A stretch of 40,774 bases of DNA from a virus. Below are positions 34,705 to 40,774 of this stretch, one piece after another. Every line of letters begins with the position of its first letter. Position 1 is the stretch's first letter. The notes under the pieces are model-generated. The model had not been told where the DNA came from. It worked only from the letters and a program-made list of their open reading frames with translations, and made no database searches. Made by a program: the position numbers and the translations under genes. The DNA lies in IMG/VR virus record IMGVR_UViG_3300009093_000077, positions 1 through 40,774 of that record, one strand, 5' to 3'.

Positions 34705-35961
34705 TTAGACCTTATCGGCGACCAGGCACGCCCACTCTGGTCTCACGAATAACCACCCGAAGAGGATATCGAGACGATCCGCCGTCTGATCCGTGCCGAT
34801 CACATATTGGGTGACCGCGCGCATGGACACACCGTCCATCTGTTCACGCGCGCCTTTGACATTCGGCGGCATTTCCAGGTCTGCCGTGACCATGGTGACC
34901 GCCTGACGCGCATAGGCGAAGTTCATCCGGTAGGTGACCGATGCCGGATTGACCAACAGCACCGCGCCGTTTGCTGTCGGAGAGGCCGTGACGGTCTGAT
35001 ATTGCGCGGCCTGGCCATTCACCGGAGGAACGATGGCAGGATAGACGCTGATCGAGGTGCCACCCGATGCCATCGGAGCGGTGACCACGAACTGACGTAG
35101 CGCGCCTGTGTCCTGCTTGGTGACGCGGTTGACAGCGTTGCAGCCAGCCAGCGTGATAATGTCGCCAACCTTGAGCGTGCCGGAGCCGCCAGTGATCGTT
35201 ACCGAAGATCCGGTCTGGGAAGCACCGCTGATGGTCGCCGCGCCATTGTATGTGCCGCCCGTATGCTGAACTGTCGTCTGGTCCATGAACCATTCGAAGT
35301 TCAGGGCGTCATACATTTTGGCATTGCGATATTGGCGGCTGATTTCCGTGGCGGGGTTAAATAAGCCCGTCAGGCTGGAAACCGTGCGCGCCATCGTGAA
35401 CGGCGATGTGATGATCTTTCGATCACTGACCTGGGCGGAATTATTGTCCAGGATCGCGCCGGCCGTCAGCCATGTCTCGGAAGTGGGCGAGATGATATTG
35501 CCGCCCGAATCCGTATTGGCGACGTAATTGCAGATACCGCCTTCCGCACCTAGAACCACAGTGCCAGTGAACGGACCCTGGGCCACGGTAACACCGGACA
35601 TAATGGTGGCCGCAACACTGCCCGCGAGGTTGTTGATCTTGGGCGCCAGGATGATCTCGGAATAGTCATCCAAGTTCATGGTCATATCTACCGAGTTGAA
35701 TGACGTATCCACATGGCGCTGGGTCGCCACAGTGATGGTGGTCTGTTGCTCGTTGGTATCCTGGACCTGAAGGGCCGGACCGTCCGAGACCGTGTAATCG
35801 TTGGGCAGGCGGATTCTGAGCTGCTGGCCGATCTTCGCGCCAGTCTTGGCGAACTGTGAATCGTATTGCTTCTCGATGTTGCCGATGAAGGCATTGGAGT
35901 TCATGAACAGGCGGATCGCTTCGCGCGTGATTCCGCCAATAGTAAGCAGCGTATTGGCCAC
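34705..35961 (-). CDS. Major capsid protein, P22 coat-like
   Basis: This 418-residue protein begins at GTG with GGAGA 6 bases upstream (MANTLLTIGGITREAIRLFM). It fits the P22 gp5-like coat family: NIEKQYDSQFAKTGAKIGQQ, LRIRLPNDYTVSDGPALQVQ and TQRHVDTSFNSVDMTM, all conserved near the N-terminus. Residues about 230-330 are a Gly/Thr/Val-rich beta insertion (GGTYNGAATISGASQTGSSV), consistent with the inserted domain of this family. It is preceded by the scaffold gene, as in P22. Confidence 0.88.
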   Translation of the reverse strand: MANTLLTIGGITREAIRLFMNSNAFIGNIEKQYDSQFAKTGAKIGQQLRIRLPNDYTVSDGPALQVQDTNEQQTTITVATQRHVDTSFNSVDMTMNLDDYSEIILAPKINNLAGSVAATIMSGVTVAQGPFTGTVVLGAEGGICNYVANTDSGGNIISPTSETWLTAGAILDNNSAQVSDRKIITSPFTMARTVSSLTGLFNPATEISRQYRNAKMYDALNFEWFMDQTTVQHTGGTYNGAATISGASQTGSSVTITGGSGTLKVGDIITLAGCNAVNRVTKQDTGALRQFVVTAPMASGGTSISVYPAIVPPVNGQAAQYQTVTASPTANGAVLLVNPASVTYRMNFAYARQAVTMVTADLEMPPNVKGAREQMDGVSMRAVTQYVIGTDQTADRLDILFGWLFVRPEWACLVADKV

Positions 35962-36004
35962 GGTTTCTCTCCTGTGGATTTGGTTGAATTGGCGATGTGG
36001 GAAA

Positions 36005-36023
36005 GGCGCTTAAGGGGAGCGCC
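36005..36023 (-). terminator. Possible weak hairpin terminator or attenuator before the coat gene
   Basis: In the 195-bp gap before the coat gene, GGCGCT-N7-AGCGCC forms a 6-bp GC-rich stem, followed on the minus strand by TTTCCC. The U-run is too short for a confident intrinsic terminator. Apart from this the gap 35962-36156 shows no gene. Confidence 0.3.
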
Positions 36024-36156
36024 AAGACCTCATTGCCGACCAAGCAGGAGAACTGAAGAAACGTCCGTGGACGCACAGCTTAGGATCGGGGTTTGCGGAG
36101 CGTGAGACCGCTTACACGCGCGTCACTGGCTTATACCGGCCAGGGCGGTTCTATTC

Positions 36157-36366
36157 TCATTTACAAATGCATGGATTATTAGCGCAATATGGATATTCCT
36201 TGCCGCAATTCAGGCAGGCATGAGTGTCTGTTGTAATGCGATAAAATGATGCTCGTTCACCACATACATGGCAACATTTTGCCCCACTATTAGGTGGTAG
36301 ACCCTCCCAATATTCTTTTGGAAAGGGATCAAAGGTGCCATCCGGATGGAAATTTAGGTGTATCAT
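36157..36366 (-). CDS. Small cysteine-rich zinc-ribbon protein, 69 aa
   Basis: The ATG at 36366 overlaps the scaffold stop (TGATG). The C-terminal half has CCHVCGE, CLNCGKEYPYC and CICK, enough cysteines for one or two zinc sites. MIHLNFHPDGTFDPFPKEYW begins the protein. It lies between scaffold and coat genes; the role is unknown. Confidence 0.65.
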   Translation of the reverse strand: MIHLNFHPDGTFDPFPKEYWEGLPPNSGAKCCHVCGERASFYRITTDTHACLNCGKEYPYCANNPCICK

Positions 36367-37136
36367 CAATGATGCGTATTCGGCTTCCCGCCTGCGGTGG
36401 TGCGAGCGGTTGCATTGCGTTTGGCTATCCACGCTTCCATAGAGTCGGTGTCAGACGGTGCGGATGCTTTGGCCGTACCAGCAATCGTCTTGATCGGTGC
36501 AGGCGCGGATGAAACCGGCTTATCGGGCTTGGACATGGTTGCGGAATATCTCACAAGGGCTGCGGCCATCTTTGCAGCGGGAAGCCGCGCGATCTTCTGG
36601 GCTTCGTCCGGGTTATCGGCCAGGGCGGAGAGAAGCTTGTGGCCATCGGGGATGACTTCGGGATCCGTGATGATCTCCATGAAGTCTGCGCGCTCTCCAA
36701 AGCCAAGATCAGCAACAAGCTCGCACTTTCCTGCAAAATCTTCAGCCCCAAATTCCTTTTTACCAGCCTGTAGGAGTTGGTTGGCACGGGTATCGAAGTC
36801 TCGGCGCGCCACGATGCGCTCTGCAGCCTGGAGGATGGCCTGTTCCTGATCGGGCATCTGCCCAGCCGGCGGCGTCTCGGCAGGTTTGGCCTCGGCTTTC
36901 TTCTGAAGCTCGGCGTTCTTGCGCGTCAGTTCCCCAATGCGCTCCATGTACCATGGCGTGCGCTTGGGCTTTTCGGGCTCGGCAGGCTTCTCAGGCTCTT
37001 TCGGTGCCTCAATTTCTGGCTCCGGCGCAGCCTCAACCGGCTCTGGAGGCGTAACAGTCTCAGGGACAGATCCTTCCTGTTCGATCAGGGTGGGTTCTTT
37101 GGGTTGTTCGAGAGGCAATTCACCAGGTTGCGACAT
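36366..37136 (-). CDS. Scaffolding protein
   Basis: This 256-residue protein is highly charged, with a Pro/Glu-rich N-terminus (EAPKEPEKPAEPEKPKRTPW), then a coiled-coil stretch (ERIGELTRKNAELQKKAEAK) and a helical Ala-rich C-terminus. Composition, lack of cysteines and position between portal and coat genes match phage scaffolds, which guide procapsid assembly and leave before DNA packaging. Confidence 0.78.
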   Translation of the reverse strand: MSQPGELPLEQPKEPTLIEQEGSVPETVTPPEPVEAAPEPEIEAPKEPEKPAEPEKPKRTPWYMERIGELTRKNAELQKKAEAKPAETPPAGQMPDQEQAILQAAERIVARRDFDTRANQLLQAGKKEFGAEDFAGKCELVADLGFGERADFMEIITDPEVIPDGHKLLSALADNPDEAQKIARLPAAKMAAALVRYSATMSKPDKPVSSAPAPIKTIAGTAKASAPSDTDSMEAWIAKRNATARTTAGGKPNTHH

Positions 37137-37277
37137 TAAGATTCTTTCTGCTATTTTGAAGACTAGAGGGCTGCAAATTAGGCCTTAAAAAGCACCCGAA
37201 GAAACTCAGCAAATGCTAGCCAATGTGCTGAGAGGTAAGTGGGAGATAGGGAAGCTGGTCGTTCCCCCCTCTAGATT

Positions 37278-37649
37278 TCAATTTGGTATATTCGTGACCT
37301 GCGTTTCCTGCTGCGAGTACGGCAGCGTAGCGTCCAGCAAGAGCGCATGATAAATTTCCTGCTTCTGCGCCTCTGGAACGGAATTACTTCCCAGCATGGT
37401 AGTCATGGTCGATTTGGCGCTGGTGATGAACCGATGCCACTCATAGTCGATGAAGAACTTCTGGCTGGGATAGTAGGCGTAGAACTGATCGTCATGTGAC
37501 GCGGCATGCTCGTAATAGGCGCCGGCTAGGCTCTTTGCGATCTTGGCGACCAGCCCATGGACCATGCGATGATCCCACTTCTTGCGCCTCTTGCGGCCGC
37601 GCTTGTGGTGGGTGAGTTGGGCTTCGGTGCGCTCTTTCTTGTCGCTCAC
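37278..37649 (-). CDS. Hypothetical protein between portal and scaffold, 123 aa
   Basis: It starts at GTG overlapping the portal stop (GTGA). The N-terminus is very basic (THHKRGRKRRKKWDHRMVHG), then helical with AKIAKSLAGAYYEHAA and FFIDYEWHRFI. It may bind nucleic acid or act in assembly. No family is recognised. A 141-bp gap separates it from the scaffold gene. Confidence 0.6.
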   Translation of the reverse strand: MSDKKERTEAQLTHHKRGRKRRKKWDHRMVHGLVAKIAKSLAGAYYEHAASHDDQFYAYYPSQKFFIDYEWHRFITSAKSTMTTMLGSNSVPEAQKQEIYHALLLDATLPYSQQETQVTNIPN

Positions 37650-39832
37650 GCTGCTTGGCTCTGAGGCTGTGGGGCTGCCGCCTGTTGTTCCATAGCCTGA
37701 CCGTGAGCCGAATCGCCCTGCTCCAGCGCCTGCCCATGATCCTGCTCGGACTGAAGGCTTGCCAGCATGGCCTCATGCTCGTTCTGCATCATGCCCAGAT
37801 TGTTCTCGTGCGAGACCATGTTGAGTTCGTGGATACGGTCTTCGCGGTCTTTAGTACTGCTATCGAGCGGGAGGAGAACCTTCATCCGTTCCGTGATGGC
37901 TTTGTATCTGTCGATGTCTTTCTGTTGCTGCTCGATATTGCGGTCGATCTTGAGCTTGGATAGCTCCTGGCTGAGCTTGGCGTTGAGTTCTGCCATGCCC
38001 TGCATTTGCTTCTGCATTTCGATGTCTTGCGGGGATGGTCCGCCTTGAGGCTTCAGACGGTCTGCAATCTCGTCCGCCATAGGGAAGTCTGCGGCCTTGA
38101 ACAGAAGGTCCCCGATCTTCTGCATCGTTTCGGGGGCCTCTTTTATGATTTGAGTGATGGCCTGGAAGGCTTCCTGGCGCTTGGTCGCATAAGCGGGGCC
38201 GACATCAGCCTCAACGTCATAGGCGCCCACATTGGGATTGAAGATCGACTGGATCGCACCTTGTTCCTGCTGTTGCTGCGCCTGGAATGCTTGCTGGGCG
38301 TTAGGGTCGATTTGCACCTCATGCTCAACTCCGTCATCGCCCATGATCTTGATGATGCGTTCGGTGTCGTAGATCTTGGGAATGAGGTCTAGGAGCTGCT
38401 TGCCGATATAGCGAATAGCAATCGCGAGATTGTCGATATAGTGATAGGTGGCGTTGTCGCCTTGGCGCTGTCTTTGCTGGATGGCTATACCGGAGCGTTC
38501 ATTGCCCTCCATGCCCAGATCGGCCTGGAACTGGCCAGAGACCTCACGAATTTCCTGGGCAGCGAGTTCGATGCCCTTTAGATAAGCCTCCGACATGACC
38601 GGCGGCGGCTGGCGTACGGGAGGTGGAAGCGCCTGACCCTTGTCGTCATAAGCGTTATAGGGAAGCCATGCATGATTGACGGTGTTGGCGCTGTCCCAAT
38701 AGGGCGTCAGGTTCTCGAACGCCGCCATCGGTCCGATATAGGGCGACTTGCTCTGCAGCGCGACATGCTCGGTGGCTGCTGAGTACCAATAATTCGCCAG
38801 GCGCTGCGGGTCTTTCATGGCCCGCGTATGGCCCTTGCGGTCCATCTGGCCGTTGATGACGGTTTCTTCGCCGATGACCCGGATAAGCGGAATATAGCGG
38901 CCGGCCCAGGTGTTACGCTCTATAATCTTAGTCCCGGCAATGAGGAACCATTCCACCTTGCGGTCTATGATGGAGCGGGATTTGGTATCCGGCGCGTCAA
39001 TCGCAGCCTCGAACTCCGCCTTCTCCATGTCGGATTTGCGCTTGATGGCTCGCCGTCCGTCTGGGCCCATATAAGCTACAAGCTTGTCGTCTTTCTCGGT
39101 GACGCGGTAATATTCGGCTACCCTGATCTGATCCTTCCTGAGCCAATCGCCCGACACGTCCAGCGGACTCTTGGTGACCAAATCCTGGTGATTGGGATAG
39201 GTTTCCTTGAACAACTCGGCCGACATGTCATCGAATACGAAGCCATAGCGCGCGTCTGAGCCGTCAGCCTCTTTGATGTCTGGGTCGAGGTATACCGTGA
39301 GAGGGTCTTTGACCCTGCGGATGTAGATTTCCTGGTCGAAGCTCTGGTCGTTGGTCTCAGGGTAATCCGTGACTAGCCTGAGCCAGCCTATCCCGCCCTG
39401 CACCTGAAACAGCGTGGCCGTGTCATAGGCCACCTGGGCGTTGGAGATGTATTCGATGTGCCGGGCAATGCCCTCATAGACCTGGGCGGAGTCGAATGTT
39501 GCCCCGTTCCCTGTCGGGCGGAACTTGATGCCTGGCTTGTTCTGGCGGGCATCATTGATGATGTTGAGGTTATGCTGCCTGATCTTGTTGATGGTCAGGC
39601 AAGGACGCTCGTCGATAGTTCCGTAGCCGCGAGCAGTTCGGGAATTCTCATCCCACTGATAGAGATTGTCGCTGTCCCCGTTGGCGAACTTTACATCCTC
39701 TATGAAGCGTAGCCGAGCGTCATTCTCGTATTGAGCGCAGATGTCGAACCTGCGCTGGGCTTCCTTGACGATACGCTCGTCAGGCGTGCCGGTGTCCTCA
39801 GGCGCGTTGTGATAGGTGTCAGGGGTTGCCAT
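37646..39832 (-). CDS. Portal protein, P22 gp1-like
   Basis: This 728-residue protein forms the dodecameric portal. ERIVKEAQRRFDICAQYEND, RFIEDVKFANGDSDNLYQWD and RPCLTINKIRQHNLNIINDA at the N-terminus, then KDPLTVYLDPDIKEADGSDA and ERSGIAIQQRQRQGDNATY, are characteristic of P22-like portals. The C-terminal 150 residues are Gln-rich coiled coil (QKQMQGMAELNAKLSQEL), matching the barrel of P22 gp1. The length fits the family (about 725). Confidence 0.92.
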   Translation of the reverse strand: MATPDTYHNAPEDTGTPDERIVKEAQRRFDICAQYENDARLRFIEDVKFANGDSDNLYQWDENSRTARGYGTIDERPCLTINKIRQHNLNIINDARQNKPGIKFRPTGNGATFDSAQVYEGIARHIEYISNAQVAYDTATLFQVQGGIGWLRLVTDYPETNDQSFDQEIYIRRVKDPLTVYLDPDIKEADGSDARYGFVFDDMSAELFKETYPNHQDLVTKSPLDVSGDWLRKDQIRVAEYYRVTEKDDKLVAYMGPDGRRAIKRKSDMEKAEFEAAIDAPDTKSRSIIDRKVEWFLIAGTKIIERNTWAGRYIPLIRVIGEETVINGQMDRKGHTRAMKDPQRLANYWYSAATEHVALQSKSPYIGPMAAFENLTPYWDSANTVNHAWLPYNAYDDKGQALPPPVRQPPPVMSEAYLKGIELAAQEIREVSGQFQADLGMEGNERSGIAIQQRQRQGDNATYHYIDNLAIAIRYIGKQLLDLIPKIYDTERIIKIMGDDGVEHEVQIDPNAQQAFQAQQQQEQGAIQSIFNPNVGAYDVEADVGPAYATKRQEAFQAITQIIKEAPETMQKIGDLLFKAADFPMADEIADRLKPQGGPSPQDIEMQKQMQGMAELNAKLSQELSKLKIDRNIEQQQKDIDRYKAITERMKVLLPLDSSTKDREDRIHELNMVSHENNLGMMQNEHEAMLASLQSEQDHGQALEQGDSAHGQAMEQQAAAPQPQSQAA

Positions 39833-40040
39833 TCAGCAACTTTGATTCGTTTGGTCTCGGAGAGGTGGACATAAAGTTGCGCTTATGCTCGCAATAATCG
39901 CCACGTGGCTTGATCCGTCCGCGAAGCATCGGATGCTGGTTGCCGACCCATTCATGGCGTGGCTGGAATACCTGGCCTTGGAACAGAGGCCGGCCGCACT
40001 CAGGACACGGCCTGAAGGTGATAATCACCGGCCCTGCCAT
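39819..40040 (-). CDS. Small zinc-finger-like protein, 73 aa
   Basis: FRPCPECGRPLFQGQVFQPR with a later DYCEHKR gives three Cys and one or two His residues, enough for a zinc site. It overlaps the terminase end by 16 bases and the portal start by 14. Small zinc-ribbon proteins between terminase and portal genes are common in phages; the role is unknown. Confidence 0.6.
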   Translation of the reverse strand: MAGPVIITFRPCPECGRPLFQGQVFQPRHEWVGNQHPMLRGRIKPRGDYCEHKRNFMSTSPRPNESKLLNGNP

Positions 40041-40765
40041 CCTCTTGGCAATGTCGATGGCATCTTTGGACCTTGCTGTGGGCGCTTAAACACGCTGGCG
40101 AACCTTCGCATCATATAGGCGTAGCGAGAGGCTGACAGCACATCATCCTTGATCTTCTGAATCTGGCCGTCTTTGCGGTGATAGAGGCGCTTCTCAGAGA
40201 ACCAGGAGCCGCATGTGCTGAACACTTTCCAATGCCCGGTCTGCATCATGTCGAGCATTTCAAGCACCCCGGCCTCGACGCCATTGCCGCCATCGGGGAA
40301 TGTGGCCCGTTGCGGCAGCATGTTGAGCCCTTCTTTGCGATACTGAGACGCCAGTTCCTCGCAAGAGCCGCCCTTATCGTGTTGCAGTCCGTCATGAGGC
40401 CATGCTGTCGGTATCCACCATCCCCATGGTTTCATGGCCGCTGCGTGCATGATCGGGCCTTGCTGCCTGACCGTATATTCTTTGCAGACGTAGAAAGTGT
40501 CGCTGTCCCGATCCCAGGCGCAGTTCACGCCGCCAAAAGGATGGTCATAGCCAAAGTCCACGCCATTAATCTGGGGCCAATAATCGGGGATCGGAAACGG
40601 CGCAACTGTTATGTCTTCATCTGCCACGGGAAATACGGCGCCAGACCCTAAAACTGGGATACCTTTGGACCTCGCGTCTCGCTCATGGGAGGGATAGCCG
40701 GATATGATCTCCGCGCGACGCTCAGGCGTATAATGCTCGGCATCGTCTATAGTCATCATGGTCAC
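40025..40765 (-). CDS. terL: Terminase large subunit, C-terminal nuclease part
   Basis: This 246-residue frame continues the terminase after the shift. It starts at GTG in the GTGA overlap and opens VTMMTIDDAEHYTPERRAEI, a string that in intact relatives lies in mid-protein. NGVDFGYDHPFGGVNCAWDR supplies the first acidic residue of the RNase H-like nuclease, and KDDVLSASRYAYMM the last; AWPHDGLQHDKGGSCEELA and RATFPDGGNGVEAGV are also conserved. The nuclease should cut concatemers to make genome ends. The upstream codons in this frame (SRSV) also fit relatives, so the break may lie a little before the GTG. Confidence 0.9.
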   Translation of the reverse strand: MTMMTIDDAEHYTPERRAEIISGYPSHERDARSKGIPVLGSGAVFPVADEDITVAPFPIPDYWPQINGVDFGYDHPFGGVNCAWDRDSDTFYVCKEYTVRQQGPIMHAAAMKPWGWWIPTAWPHDGLQHDKGGSCEELASQYRKEGLNMLPQRATFPDGGNGVEAGVLEMLDMMQTGHWKVFSTCGSWFSEKRLYHRKDGQIQKIKDDVLSASRYAYMMRRFASVFKRPQQGPKMPSTLPRGWQGR

Positions 40766-40774
40766 GCTGCGACT
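40652..40774. repeat. Terminal direct repeat (right copy), circular closure
   Basis: Exact copy of positions 1-123. Joining the two copies makes the terminase region continuous, so the contig is a closed circle or a circularly permuted genome. Confidence 0.95.

Noticed and set aside
37205-37232. Inverted repeat CTCAGCA/TGCTGAG upstream of the gene at 37278
   Set aside because: The 14-base loop and missing U-run make a terminator unlikely; no other function could be supported.
1-40774. CRISPR array or toxin-antitoxin module
   Set aside because: No regularly spaced repeats were seen, and none of the small gene pairs shows a recognisable toxin fold.

Overview
The window is a complete temperate short-tailed (podovirus-type) phage genome assembled as a circle. 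Its first 123 bases (1-123) recur exactly as its last 123 (40652-40774), and the terminase large-subunit gene runs across that join, so the unique sequence is 40,651 bp. It carries no host housekeeping genes. The host is probably an alphaproteobacterium. That is an inference from the recognisable families (DUF5681 small terminase, DUF1376 replication protein, ERF plus NinB, a small Cro-like protein, a DUF2778 lysis enzyme) and from moderately high GC; it is not proven. The attachment site carries the 3' half of a tRNA-Thr(GGU) gene, so the prophage probably integrates there.

Layout. A control region at about 7.7-8.8 kb holds an XRE/S24 (CI/LexA-like) repressor, a divergent Cro-like protein and two operator clusters. 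The five 14-bp operators share the core TGGG-N6-CCCA, and three of them sit in the spacer between the -35 and -10 boxes of a predicted promoter. The rightward operon (8.8-17.0 kb) holds ERF annealase, NinB, an HNH protein, a small serine recombinase, many very small accessory genes, a second serine recombinase, an excisionase-like HTH protein and a tyrosine integrase. It ends at attP (about 17.0-17.25 kb).

Almost everything else is leftward and may be one transcription unit of about 31 kb. It starts at cro (7.7 kb) and passes through small membrane and DNA-binding proteins, a DUF1376 replication protein and its partner, a NusG/RfaH-like factor, an OmpR-type winged-helix protein, a GIY-YIG nuclease and the terminase. 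It then crosses the contig join into the portal, scaffold, P22-like coat, glycine-rich adhesin, gp4-like adaptor, homing-type endonuclease, MptE/DUF115-like protein, gp10-like tail hub, tail-collar protein, sulfotransferase-GNAT fusion, ejection proteins (one with an M15 peptidase domain), two tail-fibre proteins with the same adaptor, and a lysis cassette (DUF2778 enzyme, holin candidate, small membrane protein, Rz with embedded Rz1). The lysis cassette ends at attP.

How it works together (inference). In the lysogen the repressor would shut both divergent early operons through the shared operators. On induction the right operon supplies recombination and excision, and the left operon supplies replication functions and a NusG paralog suited to antitermination through the long late region. 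Most genes are tightly packed with ATGA, GTGA or TAATG overlaps, and no gene-free stretch exceeds 300 bases. The longest gaps are attP (243 bp) and the stretch upstream of the coat gene (195 bp). The most unusual items are the sulfotransferase-GNAT fusion and MptE-like gene inside the tail module, the NusG paralog heading the late operon, the two extra serine recombinases, the split terminase gene, the embedded Rz1 and the ribosome-site hairpin before the HNH gene.
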